Below are positions 10,360 through 18,806 of a DNA stretch of 64,000 bases, one piece after another. The notes under the pieces are model-generated. The model saw nothing but the letters and a program-made list of their open reading frames with translations, ran no database searches and was not told the DNA's origin. Positions within the stretch are counted from its first letter, which is position 1, and the number at the start of each line of letters is the position of its first letter. Origin of the DNA: Pseudomonas sihuiensis (GTDB lineage Bacteria; Pseudomonadota; Gammaproteobacteria; Pseudomonadales; Pseudomonadaceae); the NCBI RefSeq assembly GCF_900106015.1, contig NZ_LT629797.1:3658001-3722000 (forward strand). Reading direction: 5' to 3'. A program made the position numbers and the translations under genes.

Positions 10360-11787
10360 ATGTCTGACTCGACTCAAAAACTGCGCCTCGGCGCGTTGAT
10401 CGCTCTGGTTGTTGGTTCAATGGTTGGCGGCGGGATCTTCTCCCTGCCGCAGAATATCGCCGCCAGTGCCAGTGCCGGCGCCACCCTTATTGGCTGGCTG
10501 ATCACCGGTGTCGGCATGCTCACCCTGGCTTTCGTCTTCCAGACCCTGGCCAACCGCAAACCCGACCTCAATGGCGGGGTGTATGCCTACGCTAAGGCCG
10601 GCTTCGGCGACTACATGGGTTTCTCCTCGGCTTGGGGTTACTGGATCAGCGCCTGGATCGGCAACGTCAGCTACATGGTGTTGCTGTTCTCCACCCTCGG
10701 CTACTTCTTTCCGGTATTCGGCGAGGGCAACACCCTGCCGGCGATCATCTGCGCCTCTATCGTGCTCTGGCTGCTGCACTTTCTGGTGCTGCGCGGGATC
10801 AGGGAAGCGGCCTTCATTAATACCATCACCACCATCGCCAAGATGCTGCCGCTGGCGCTGTTCATCGTCATCGCCGCCGTCGCCTTCAAGATGGACGTGT
10901 TCACCTCGGACTTCTGGGGCAGCGGCAACACCGAGCTCGGCAGCGTGATGGATCAGGTGCGCAACATGATGCTGGTCACCGTCTGGGTGTTCATCGGTAT
11001 CGAGGGTGCGAGCATCTTCTCCGCCCGCGCCGAGAAACGCAGCGATGTCGGCAAGGCCACCGTCATCGGCTTCATCGGCGTGCTCCTGCTATTAGTGCTG
11101 GTCAACATCCTCAGTCAGGGCATCCTCGCCCAGGCCGAACTGGCCGGACTGAAAAACCCGTCGATGGCTGCCGTGCTGGAACAGGTAGTCGGCCCCTGGG
11201 GGGCGCAACTGATCTCCATCGGCCTGATCATCTCGCTGGCCGGGGCGCTGCTGTCGTGGACACTACTGTGCGCCGAGATTCTCTTCGCCAGCGCCAGTGA
11301 CCACACCATGCCGGAGTTCCTGCGCAAGGAGAACGCCAACCAGGTCCCGGCTAACGCGCTGTGGCTGTCCAACGGGCTGATCCAGCTGTTTCTGATCATC
11401 ACCCTGTTCAGCGAGTCCACCTACCTCAGCCTGCTGTATCTGGCCACCTCGATGATTCTGGTGCCGTACTTCTGGTCGAGTGCCTACGCCGTGCTGCTGG
11501 CCTTGCGCGGCGAGACCTACGAAAACGCCGCCGGCGAACGCAACAAGGATCTGCTGATCGCGCTGATCTCCACGCTGTATGCGGTGTGGCTGGTGTACGC
11601 CGCCGGCGTGCAGTACCTGCTGCTCTCCGCGCTGCTCTATGCCCCTGGCGCAATCCTGTTCGCCAAGGCCAAGCGCGAGCTGGGCCAACCGGTGTTCACG
11701 GGCGTCGAGAAGCTGATCTTCATCGCCGTACTGATCGGCGCCGGCATTGCCGCATTCGGCCTGTATGACGGTTTCCTGAGTTTGTAA
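10360..11787 (+). CDS. arcD: Arginine/ornithine antiporter ArcD
   Basis: APC-superfamily exchanger that imports arginine and exports ornithine for the arginine deiminase pathway. 475 residues and about 12-13 membrane helices. The N-terminus has the family motif VVGSMVGGGIFSLPQNIA. Further ArcD features are NRKPDLNGGVYAYAKAGFGDYMG and IGIEGASIFSARA. A strong ribosome site AAGGAGG (10346-10352) precedes the ATG. It heads arcDABC. In P. aeruginosa this operon is induced by oxygen limitation through Anr and by ArgR. I found no convincing Anr box in the 141-bp leader. Confidence 0.95.
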   Translation: MSDSTQKLRLGALIALVVGSMVGGGIFSLPQNIAASASAGATLIGWLITGVGMLTLAFVFQTLANRKPDLNGGVYAYAKAGFGDYMGFSSAWGYWISAWIGNVSYMVLLFSTLGYFFPVFGEGNTLPAIICASIVLWLLHFLVLRGIREAAFINTITTIAKMLPLALFIVIAAVAFKMDVFTSDFWGSGNTELGSVMDQVRNMMLVTVWVFIGIEGASIFSARAEKRSDVGKATVIGFIGVLLLLVLVNILSQGILAQAELAGLKNPSMAAVLEQVVGPWGAQLISIGLIISLAGALLSWTLLCAEILFASASDHTMPEFLRKENANQVPANALWLSNGLIQLFLIITLFSESTYLSLLYLATSMILVPYFWSSAYAVLLALRGETYENAAGERNKDLLIALISTLYAVWLVYAAGVQYLLLSALLYAPGAILFAKAKRELGQPVFTGVEKLIFIAVLIGAGIAAFGLYDGFLSL

Positions 11788-11794
11788 AAGTGCC

Positions 11795-11813
11795 GCCCCG
11801 GACCTTCCGGGGC
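11795..11813 (+). repeat. Hairpin in the arcD-arcA gap
   Basis: Perfect 8-bp stem (11795-11802 with 11806-11813) and 3-nt loop, with no U-run. It probably protects or punctuates the polycistronic arc mRNA rather than ending it, since arcA follows after a good GAAGGAG site. Confidence 0.65.
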
Positions 11814-11838
11814 CACGTTCCACGAGAAGGAGTTTGAC

Positions 11839-13089
11839 ATGTCCAAGAAAGCCCTAGGCGTTCATTCCGAAGCCGGCAAGCTGCACAAGGTGATGGTCTG
11901 CTCGCCCGGCCTTGCGCACCTGCGCCTGACCCCCGCCAACTGCGACGAACTGCTGTTCGACGACGTGATCTGGGTATCGCAGGCCAAGCGCGACCATTTC
12001 GATTTCATGACCAAGATGCGTGAACGCGGTATAGAGGTCGTGGAGATGCACAACCTGCTCGAAGAGACCGTGCGCAACCCGCAAGCGCTGCAGTGGATTC
12101 TCGAGCGCAAGATCACCCCCAACAGCGTCGGCCTCGGTCTGCAGAACGAAGTTCGTTCGTTTATCGAAAGCCTGGAGCCACGGCGCATCGCCGAATTCCT
12201 GATCGGCGGCGTGTCCGGCGCAGACCTGCAGAAATACAAAGATTCGGAAGCAGCGAAGATGTTCAACGCCTATCTGGGCGAGTCCAGCTTCATCTTCCCG
12301 CCGCTGCCCAACACCCAGTTCACCCGCGACACCACCTGCTGGATCTACGGCGGCGTAACCCTCAACCCGATGTACTGGCCGGCGCGCCGCCAGGAAACCC
12401 TGCTCGCCAGTGCCATCTACAAATTCCACCCGGACTTCATCAATGAAGAGTTCGAGGTCTGGTATGGCGACCCGGATCAGGATCACGGCTCGGCCACCCT
12501 CGAAGGCGGCGACGTGATGCCAATCGGCAACGGTACCGTGCTGATCGGCATGGGTGAGCGCAGCTCGCACCAGGCCATCGGCCAGGTGGCGCGTACCCTG
12601 TTCGCCAAAGGCGCCGCCGACAAGGTGATAGTCGCCGGCCTGGGCAAATCGCGCTCGGCCATGCACCTGGACACCGTGTTCAGCTTCTGCGACCGCGACC
12701 TAGTGACCATCTTCCCGGAAGTGGCCAACTCCATCGTGCCCTTCGTGCTGCGCCCGGATGAAAGCAAGCCTGGCGGTATCGACCTGCGCCGCGACGAGCG
12801 CAGCTTCCTCGACGTGGTCGCCGAGTCGCTCAACCTGAAGAAACTGCGCGTGGTGGAAACCGGCGGCGACGCCTACGAGGCCGAACGCGAGCAGTGGGAC
12901 GACGGCAACAACGTGGTCTGCCTGGAACCCGGCGTGGTCATCGGCTACGACCGCAACACCTACACCAACACCCTGCTGCGCAAGGCCGGCGTCGAGGTCA
13001 TCACCATCAGCGCCAGCGAACTGGGACGCGGCCGTGGCGGCGGCCACTGCATGACCTGTCCGATCATCCGCGACCCAATCGATTACTGA
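11839..13089 (+). CDS. arcA: Arginine deiminase ArcA
   Basis: Hydrolyses arginine to citrulline and ammonia, the first enzyme of the fermentative arginine deiminase pathway. 416 residues. Visible guanidino-modifying-enzyme motifs: [12 protein letters not shown] with the substrate-binding Asp, the [10 protein letters not shown] segment, [11 protein letters not shown] with the catalytic His, and the catalytic Cys near 404 in [10 protein letters not shown]. The AGAAGGAG site sits 8 bases before the ATG. The next gene, arcB, is separated by a repetitive palindrome. Confidence 0.97.
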   Translation: MSKKALGVHSEAGKLHKVMVCSPGLAHLRLTPANCDELLFDDVIWVSQAKRDHFDFMTKMRERGIEVVEMHNLLEETVRNPQALQWILERKITPNSVGLGLQNEVRSFIESLEPRRIAEFLIGGVSGADLQKYKDSEAAKMFNAYLGESSFIFPPLPNTQFTRDTTCWIYGGVTLNPMYWPARRQETLLASAIYKFHPDFINEEFEVWYGDPDQDHGSATLEGGDVMPIGNGTVLIGMGERSSHQAIGQVARTLFAKGAADKVIVAGLGKSRSAMHLDTVFSFCDRDLVTIFPEVANSIVPFVLRPDESKPGGIDLRRDERSFLDVVAESLNLKKLRVVETGGDAYEAEREQWDDGNNVVCLEPGVVIGYDRNTYTNTLLRKAGVEVITISASELGRGRGGGHCMTCPIIRDPIDY

Positions 13090-13102
13090 CGGACACATAT
13101 TC

Positions 13103-13178
13103 GTAGGGTGGACATGGCGCAGCCTTGTCCACCTTTGCCAGCAAGAAGGCGGACAAGCCTGCAGCATGTCCGCCCTAC
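13103..13178. repeat. Imperfect extragenic inverted repeat between arcA and arcB
   Basis: The outer arms GTAGGGTGGACATG (from 13103) and CATGTCCGCCCTAC (to 13178) pair with one G-U. The inner arms CTTGTCCACC and GGCGGACAAG also pair with one mismatch. This GTAGGGTGGA...TCCGCCCTAC form is a common intergenic repeat type in Pseudomonas. It probably folds in the arc mRNA and sets relative stability of the segments. Confidence 0.7.
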
Positions 13179-13207
13179 AGTTGCCCTTGCCAACGGAGCG
13201 AAATCTC

Positions 13208-14218
13208 ATGGCTTTCAACATGCACAACCGCAACCTGCTCAGCCTGATGCACCACAGCACCCGTGAGCTGCGTTACCTGCTCGACCTGTCGCGCGACCTC
13301 AAGCGCGCCAAGTACACCGGCACCGAGCAGCAGCACCTGAGCCGCAAGAACATCGCGCTGATCTTCGAGAAGACCTCGACCCGCACCCGCTGCGCCTTCG
13401 AGGTGGCCGCCTACGACCAGGGCGCCAACGTCACCTACATCGACCCCGGCTCCTCGCAGATCGGTCACAAGGAGTCGATGAAGGACACCGCTCGCGTGCT
13501 CGGACGCATGTACGACGCCATCGAGTATCGCGGCTTCAAGCAGGAGATTGTCGAGGAACTGGCCACCTACGCCGGCGTGCCGGTGTTCAACGGTCTGACC
13601 GACGAGTACCACCCCACGCAGATGCTCGCCGACGTGCTGACCATGCGCGAGCACAGCGACAAGCCGCTGCACGACATCGCCTACGCCTACCTCGGCGATG
13701 CGCGCAACAACATGGGCAACTCGCTGCTGCTGATCGGCGCCAAGCTCGGCATGGACGTGCGCATCGCCGCGCCCAAGGCGCTGTGGCCGAGCGCCGAACA
13801 TGTCGCCGCCTGCAAGAAATTCGCCGAGGAAAGCGGCGCCCGCCTGCTGCTCACTGAAGACCCGAAGGAAGCGGTCAAGGGCGTCGACTTCGTCCACACC
13901 GACGTCTGGGTGTCGATGGGCGAGCCGGTGGAAGCCTGGGGTGAACGCATCCAGGAACTGCTGCCGTACCAAGTCAACGCCGAAATCATGAAGGCCGCCG
14001 GCAACCCGCGGGTGAAGTTCATGCACTGCCTGCCGGCCTTCCACAACAGCGAAACCAAGGTCGGCAAGCAGATCGCCGAACAGTATCCGCACCTGAAGAA
14101 CGGCATCGAAGTGACCGAGGACGTCTTCGAGTCGCCATGGAACATCGCCTTCGAGCAGGCGGAAAACCGCATGCACACCATCAAGGCGATTCTGGTCGCG
14201 ACCCTGGCCGACATCTAA
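13208..14218 (+). CDS. arcB: Catabolic ornithine carbamoyltransferase ArcB
   Basis: Converts citrulline plus phosphate to ornithine and carbamoyl phosphate in the deiminase pathway. 336 residues from the ATG at 13208 ([21 protein letters not shown]). An upstream in-frame start at 13166 falls inside the palindromic repeat. Carbamoyl-phosphate motif STRTRCAFE, the HPTQ-type motif in [15 protein letters not shown] and the ornithine-side HCLPAF motif are present. The catabolic assignment rests on the arc operon and the sequence type; the anabolic enzyme ArgF has the same fold. Confidence 0.95.
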   Translation: MAFNMHNRNLLSLMHHSTRELRYLLDLSRDLKRAKYTGTEQQHLSRKNIALIFEKTSTRTRCAFEVAAYDQGANVTYIDPGSSQIGHKESMKDTARVLGRMYDAIEYRGFKQEIVEELATYAGVPVFNGLTDEYHPTQMLADVLTMREHSDKPLHDIAYAYLGDARNNMGNSLLLIGAKLGMDVRIAAPKALWPSAEHVAACKKFAEESGARLLLTEDPKEAVKGVDFVHTDVWVSMGEPVEAWGERIQELLPYQVNAEIMKAAGNPRVKFMHCLPAFHNSETKVGKQIAEQYPHLKNGIEVTEDVFESPWNIAFEQAENRMHTIKAILVATLADI

Positions 14219-14221
14219 ACC

Positions 14222-14283
14222 GTAGCCCGGATGCAATCCGGGGCAATCGCCCCCTCGCCATCCCCGGATTGCATCCGGGCTAC
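14222..14283. repeat. REP-like palindrome between arcB and arcC
   Basis: Perfect 22-bp inverted repeat, arms 14222-14243 and 14262-14283, loop of 18 nt. The arm begins GTAGCCCGGATGCAATCC, a widespread Pseudomonas extragenic palindrome. It can fold in the mRNA and may limit 3' decay of arcDAB. Such repeats are also hot spots for IS insertion and for REP-associated transposase action. Confidence 0.85.
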
Positions 14284-14307
14284 GAACGAGAACAAGGAGC
14301 AACCATC

Positions 14308-15234
14308 ATGCGACTCGTCATCGCCCTGGGCGGCAACGCCCTGCTTCGTCGCGGCGAAGCCATGACCGCGGAAAACCAGCGTGAAAATGTACGTATCGCC
14401 TGTGAGCAGATAGCCAAGGTTGCAGGCGGAAACGAGCTGGTGATCGCTCACGGCAACGGCCCACAAGTCGGCCTGCTGGCCCTGCAGGGCAATGCCTTCG
14501 ACGCCGCCAATCCTTACCCGCTGGATGTACTCGGCGCCGAAACTGAAGGCATGATCGGCTACATGATCGAGCAGGAGCTGGGCAACCTGCTGCCGTTCGA
14601 GGTGCCCTTCGCCACCATCCTCACCCAGGTCGAAGTGGACAGCGCCGATCCAGCGTTCAAGAAACCAACCAAACCTATAGGCCCGGTCTACGCCAAGGAA
14701 GAAGCCGAACGCCTGGCCGCCGAGAAAGGCTGGAGCATCGCCCCGGACGGTGACAAGTTCCGCCGCGTCGTGGCCAGCCCACGGCCACAACGCATCTTCG
14801 AAATTCGCCCGATCAAATGGCTGCTGGAAAAAGGCAGCGTGGTGATCTGCGCCGGTGGCGGCGGTATTCCCACCATGTACGACGGCAACAAATTGCATGG
14901 CGTGGAGGCGGTGATCGACAAGGATCTGTGCTCGTCACTGCTCGCCGAACAGCTCAACGCCGACCTGCTGGTAATCGCCACCGACGTCGACGCCACCTAT
15001 ATCGACTGGGGCAAGCCGACGCAGAAATCCATCGCCGAAGCTCACCCCGACGAGCTGGACAAACTCGGCTTTGCCGCCGGCTCCATGGGGCCGAAGGTGC
15101 AAGCCGCCTGCGAGTTCGCCCGCAACACTGGCAGCACGGCGGTGATCGGCTCGCTGGAAAATATCGAGGCCATCGTCCAGGGCAAATCCGGTACCCGGAT
15201 CAGCCTGGATTACAGCGCCATCGCCTATCGCTGA
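14308..15234 (+). CDS. arcC: Carbamate kinase ArcC
   Basis: Transfers phosphate from carbamoyl phosphate to ADP, the ATP-yielding last step of the arginine deiminase pathway. 308 residues from the ATG at 14308 ([17 protein letters not shown]), preceded by AAGGAG. Earlier in-frame starts run through the REP palindrome. Amino-acid kinase motifs: [25 protein letters not shown] and ATDVDATY. The arc operon ends here. Confidence 0.97.
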   Translation: MRLVIALGGNALLRRGEAMTAENQRENVRIACEQIAKVAGGNELVIAHGNGPQVGLLALQGNAFDAANPYPLDVLGAETEGMIGYMIEQELGNLLPFEVPFATILTQVEVDSADPAFKKPTKPIGPVYAKEEAERLAAEKGWSIAPDGDKFRRVVASPRPQRIFEIRPIKWLLEKGSVVICAGGGGIPTMYDGNKLHGVEAVIDKDLCSSLLAEQLNADLLVIATDVDATYIDWGKPTQKSIAEAHPDELDKLGFAAGSMGPKVQAACEFARNTGSTAVIGSLENIEAIVQGKSGTRISLDYSAIAYR

Positions 15235-15249
15235 AGGAGAGATGCCAAC

Positions 15250-15306
15250 ATGTTCGAGCCCGGCCATCTGCATCGCGATAACTTGGACAAACTCGAGACA
15301 ATCTAG
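15250..15306 (+). pseudogene. 18-codon ORF after arcC, probably a truncated gene
   Basis: An AAGGAGAG site at 15235-15242 and ATG at 15250 give MFEPGHLHRDNLDKLETI and a stop. The good ribosome site next to arcC and the abrupt end at the start of a scrambled region suggest the 5' end of a gene whose rest was lost. I do not recognise the protein. Confidence 0.35.
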
Positions 15307-15589
15307 AGGGCTACGAGGTTCACTTGGTTTTCACCAGTATGCTTCGACTCTACATCTCAGCCTTGCGACCGACTAATCTCCCAGAACACTCTGCCATGGC
15401 GCATGGGTCACTGCAATTTGCTGCCCGAGTCGTTGCTCGATGATGGGGTTCACGGCATTAGGCTGAATCCCTTACCGTCATCGAGCACGGCGTAACGTCC
15501 ACTGGCGAGCAGACGCTACGCCGTAGATGCCTATCACGCGCCGATCATCAAGGATTGGTCGGTGCTCTAACCCCGTTTCGGCGGCGATC

Positions 15590-15616
15590 TCGAGAGCGAA
15601 CTGGGTTCGCTCTCGA
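15590..15616. repeat. 12-bp hairpin in the degraded region after arcC
   Basis: Arms 15590-15601 and 15605-15616 are perfectly complementary with a TGG loop and no T-run. The surrounding 15307-15681 shows no recognisable gene on either strand. Confidence 0.55.
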
Positions 15617-15681
15617 TTGCGCAACGTCGCCTGCAGGTTACGCGTCAGGATTACACGACGACCTTGAACTGCTCAGGCGTC

Positions 15682-15905
15682 TCAGCGCGCGAAGATCTTC
15701 TGGAACCCAAATGCCACCAGTGCCCCACCGGCCCAACCGTTCATAGCCCGATACGCAGGTAGCCATCACGAAAGGCCAACGTGCCGAAAATCCAAACGAG
15801 CCCGATTTGCCAACCTAGGAGTAGCACTCTAGTCAGCAGGAGAGTGATCGGGTAGAACCAGAGCGGAAAGGCGGCCGGGAATATGGCGGCGAAAGAGCTA
15901 GAAGT
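15682..15905 (-). pseudogene. C-terminal remnant of a LysE/RhtB-type exporter
   Basis: Read on the - strand, one frame gives hydrophobic sequence (FPAAFPLWFYPITLLLTRVL, then WQIGLVWIFGTLAFRDGYLR) and an adjacent frame gives AYRAMNGWAGGALVAFGFQ and a stop at 15682-15684. Together these look like the last two helices of a LysE/RhtB amino-acid exporter, broken by a frameshift near 15750 and lacking its 5' part. It is a decay relic at the edge of the mobile region. The family call rests on the terminal motif and hydrophobicity only. Confidence 0.5.
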
Positions 15906-16057
15906 CGCGCTGACTTCAAAACTGAGCAGCAGCTACCGAAAACAACGCAAGATTCGCTTCCCGGTTTGAGACAACTCATTCGGGACGCTCCGTCGGGCCG
16001 CAGAATCGAAGTCCAAAGGAACAGCTGGTTCATAGCCTCTCACTAGGTATAGTGCGG

Positions 16058-16149
16058 ATTCCACGGTCATCTGGCCACCCATTCCATAAGCATCTGACCA
16101 CCGATTCCACGGTGATCCGGCCACTGATTCCACGGCCATCCGGCCACTC
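16058..16149. repeat. Four 23-bp IS21-type terminal repeats
   Basis: Units beginning ATTCC start at 16058, 16081, 16104 and 16127, an exact 23-bp period. The third and fourth units share ATTCCACGG-N-ATCCGGCCACT; the first differs slightly and the second most. Multiple terminal repeats of this kind are IstA-binding sites in IS21-family ends. Confidence 0.85.
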
Positions 16150-16218
16150 AACCGGGCAGGCAGTAACGCAGGATTTCTTCACTACCATCGACCTCTTTTT
16201 CGAAGCAGAGAGGTCGTC

Positions 16219-17219
16219 GTGGAGCGTTTATCCATGCGTAAGATTCGCGAAGTACTTCGTCTCAAGTTCGAGGTCGGGCTATCGGCTCGCCAGATTGCAG
16301 TCAGTGTGCAGGTCGGTCGTGTCACCGTCGGCGATTACCTCAACCGCTTTGCCGCCAGCGGTCTAGCCTGGCCCTGTTCGTTGTCCGATTCCGAACTGGA
16401 GCAGCAGCTGTTCCCGCCACCGCCGGCGGTACCCTCCGAACAACGACCGCTGCCTGATTGGTCTTGGGTGCATGCCGAGCTGCGTCGCCCCGGCGTGACC
16501 CTGGCGCTGCTCTGGCAGGAGTACCGCCTGAACCAGCCGCAGGGTTTTCAGTACAGCTGGTTCTGCGAGCACTACCGGGCCTGGCAGGGCAAGCTGGACG
16601 TGGTGATGCGCCAGGAGCATCGCGTCGGCGAGAAGTTGTTCGTCGACTACGCCGGGCAGACGGTGCCGGTTATCGACCGCCACAGCGGCGAGATCCGCCG
16701 GGCGCAGGTGTTCGTCGCGGTGCTTGGCGCGTCCAGCTACACCTTCGCCGAAGCCACCTGGTCGCAGCAGCTGCCGGACTGGCTAGGCTCGCATACCCGT
16801 TGCTTCGCCTTCCTCGGCGGCGTGCCGGAGATCGTGGTGCCGGACAACCTGCGCAGCGCGGTAAGCAAGGCCCATCGTTACGAGCCGGACATCAACCCCA
16901 GCTACCGCGACCTTGCCGAGCACTACGGAGTGGCGGTGGTGCCGGCGCGGGCGCGTAAGCCGCGCGACAAGGCCAAGGCCGAAGTCGGCGTGCAGGTGGT
17001 CGAGCGCTGGATCCTCGCGGCCCTGCGCAACCGTCAGTTCTTCTCCTTGGATGAACTCAACAGCGCCATCTCCGTGTTGCTGGAGCGGCTCAATCGCCGC
17101 CCGTTTCGCAAGCTGCCGGGCTCCCGGCACTCGGCCTTCGAGGCTCTGGATCGTCTGGCGCTGCGCCCCTTGCCGGTGCAACCCTACGTCTACGCCGAGT
17201 GGAAGAAGGCGCGGGTGGC
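16219..17219 (+). pseudogene. istA: IS21-family transposase IstA, 3'-truncated
   Basis: About 333 of an expected 500 or so residues. It starts at GTG 16219 behind GAGAGG (an ATG at 16234 is the alternative). The N-terminal helix-turn-helix reads MRKIREVLRLKFEVGLSARQIA. The DDE integrase core shows LFVDYAGQTVPV (first Asp), VPDNLRSAVSK (second Asp) and RKPRDKAKAEVGVQVVERW with the Glu. At YAEWKKARV near 17215 the reading runs into antisense IS3 sequence, which adds a spurious tail to 17307. The C-terminal domain is lost. Confidence 0.85.
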
Positions 17220-17740
17220 TTCATCGACCAGCCAATCACTTGGCGCGAAAACAGATCCAGTACCACCACCAAGTACAACCAACCCTCATAGGTGCGGATG
17301 TAAGTGATGTCGGTGACCCAGACCTTGTTCGGTTCACTGACGTTGAACTTCCGCTCCAGACGGTTGGGCGAGGCCACAGTCGGCTTGCCACCATAGTACC
17401 CGGGGCGCCGACGATAACCGGTCTGCGAGCGCAGTCCCTCTCCCCGCATCAGGCGAGCCACGCGGTGCCGGCCACAAGACTCGCCCAGCTCACGCAGGTC
17501 GTCGTGGATCTTGCGGTAGCCGTAGACCTCGCCGCTTTCCAACCAGGCATGCTTGATCAATCCGAGCAGACGCTGATCCTCCTTGGCGCGTGCAGATTTC
17601 GGCTCGGCCAGCCAGGCGTAGTAACCGCTGGGATGTACCTGGAGGGTCTGGCAGAGGCGCCGCACCGGGTACTCCACCGACAGCTTGCTGATAACGGCGT
17701 ACTTCAGCCGGACTCCTTGGCAAAGTACGCGGCGGCCTTT
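17220..17740 (-). pseudogene. IS3-family OrfB transposase, C-terminally truncated
   Basis: rve-type integrase of an OrfAB system. It would be made by -1 frameshifting from orfA; an in-frame ATG also occurs at 17677 ([20 protein letters not shown]). Present are the HTH_21-like region [10 protein letters not shown], the first catalytic Asp in [18 protein letters not shown] and the second in [15 protein letters not shown]. After GWSMKP, near 17220, the sequence becomes antisense istA, so the final catalytic Glu is missing. Confidence 0.85.
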
Positions 17741-17982
17741 TTTAGGATGTCTCGCTCTTCGGTCACTCGCTTGAGTTCAGCGCGCAAACGACGCAGTTCG
17801 GCTTGCTGATCATCTACCTGCTGCCGCTGTACTTGGGGCTTGCTGTAGCGCTTTACCCAGGCGTACAGGCTATGCGCGGACACACCTAGACGCTCTGCCA
17901 CATCGGCAACACGCAAGCCGCGCTCAGTGATGTGCTTGACCGCTTCGATCTTGAATTCTTCGGGGTAACGCTGGTTGCTCAT
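17704..17982 (-). CDS. IS3-family OrfA (DNA-binding subunit)
   Basis: 92 residues. A helix-turn-helix ([19 protein letters not shown], then [22 protein letters not shown]) is followed by a leucine-zipper-like region ([27 protein letters not shown]). It begins at ATG 17982 behind AGGAGG. An A6G slippery run on the - strand (17743-17737) lies just before its stop, the usual site for -1 frameshifting into orfB. It is probably intact, but its partner is truncated. Confidence 0.88.
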   Translation of the reverse strand: MSNQRYPEEFKIEAVKHITERGLRVADVAERLGVSAHSLYAWVKRYSKPQVQRQQVDDQQAELRRLRAELKRVTEERDILKKAAAYFAKESG

Positions 17983-18014
17983 GGCACCTCCTGATAGGCC
18001 TCATTATGAGGCTT

Positions 18015-18044
18015 GGAGGTGTTTACGAAACTAGGGGCGATTCA
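18015..18044. repeat. Terminal inverted repeat of the IS3-family element
   Basis: On the - strand the end reads TGAATCGCCCCTAGTTTCGT and continues with a TAAACACCTCC stretch. This TGAATCGCCCC type is known from IS3-family elements of Pseudomonas and relatives. The element starts here, 62 bp before orfA, and interrupts the recombinase gene that follows on the + strand. The partner repeat is lost. Confidence 0.7.
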
Positions 18045-18785
18045 CACCAAGCGGCCAAAGCCATCAAGCAGCTTGTCAACCCAGTGACAGCGCAAGGTTC
18101 AACACTTCCCAAGAAACCCAAACTCAAGCAAATCCGCTCGATCACTGAAGAAGACTACAGAGAGCTTCAGGAGCATCTGTTAGCGCGTGAATTCATGGAC
18201 GAGGCCTGGTCGCTCGTACTTGCCTATTACTTGGGGGTACGCCCCTGTGAGATGCGCTCGATCACGGTGACAGGCAATCACGTTCATATCATTGGCGGCA
18301 AAAAAAATGCTCCGCAGGATAGGGGCGCCGACAGAACACTGGTCATTGACGACCCTGCCGTGCTCCAGGTTGTGGCTGGCGCCGCGAAATGGATGCGTAT
18401 CTGCCCTCGCACTAATACAGCTATTCGGGATCGCCTGCGCAAGGAGTGCCGTGCTCTGTGGCCACGGCGCAAACAGCAGCCGACCCTGAAAAGCTTCAGG
18501 CACCAGATTGGTTCGAACCTGAAAGCGTCAGGTGAAAGCGATGAAGCTCTCGCCTACATGATGGGGCACCAATCCATTGAATCCATCAGCGTCTATGGGA
18601 ACCGTCGATCTGGGGCTGGTCACAAATTGCATATCAGACCTGCACAGGACGCTGACTTGTCAAAAGTTCGCCACCCCAAACAGCCTGCTGTTTTTGGTCG
18701 AGAACGAGTGGTCGGCCGTATCGAGGCGCCACAGCGCCTGACAAACCGACGAACAACTGCACACCCTGTCGCAAATGAACGTTAG
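18045..18785 (+). pseudogene. Tyrosine recombinase/integrase, N-terminus removed by the IS3 element
   Basis: The frame is open from the IS end. The catalytic half is visible: first Arg in YYLGVRPCEMRS, a box II-like Arg in LKSFRHQIGSNL, the His of YMMGHQSIESIS and the candidate Tyr in SISVYGNRRSG. The N-terminal core-binding domain and start codon are missing, so the gene is dead unless fused. It differs from the intact integrase at 46.4-47.8 kb, which suggests a relic of a second, older element at the left edge of the island. Confidence 0.75.
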
Positions 18786-18806
18786 CGTTAGCGGCCGGGT
18801 ATCATC

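Larger units (their letters stand above)
16053..17219 (+). mobile_element. IS21-family element, left part only
   Basis: It begins at the likely 5'-TG end at 16053, holds four 23-bp terminal repeats and istA, and stops abruptly near 17219 where an opposite-strand IS3 fragment begins. The istA 3' end, the whole istB helper ATPase gene and the right end are missing. It cannot transpose by itself. Confidence 0.75.
17220..18044 (-). mobile_element. IS3-family element, 3'-truncated
   Basis: The element reads on the - strand from a terminal repeat at 18044 to a break near 17220, where it is fused to istA. It holds orfA and the 5' three quarters of orfB. The missing end carries the last catalytic residue and the second inverted repeat. 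Confidence 0.8.

Noticed and set aside
16053..18044. IS21 and IS3 segments as an active composite transposon
   Set aside because: Both lack one end and essential catalytic parts, so they are relics rather than a mobile composite.
15235..18806. Intact tRNA-Thr or att direct repeat at the left island edge
   Set aside because: I looked for the anticodon-arm and T-arm string of the 48.0-kb fragment and found no second copy here. The TTCGAACC near 18511 is part of recombinase coding sequence.
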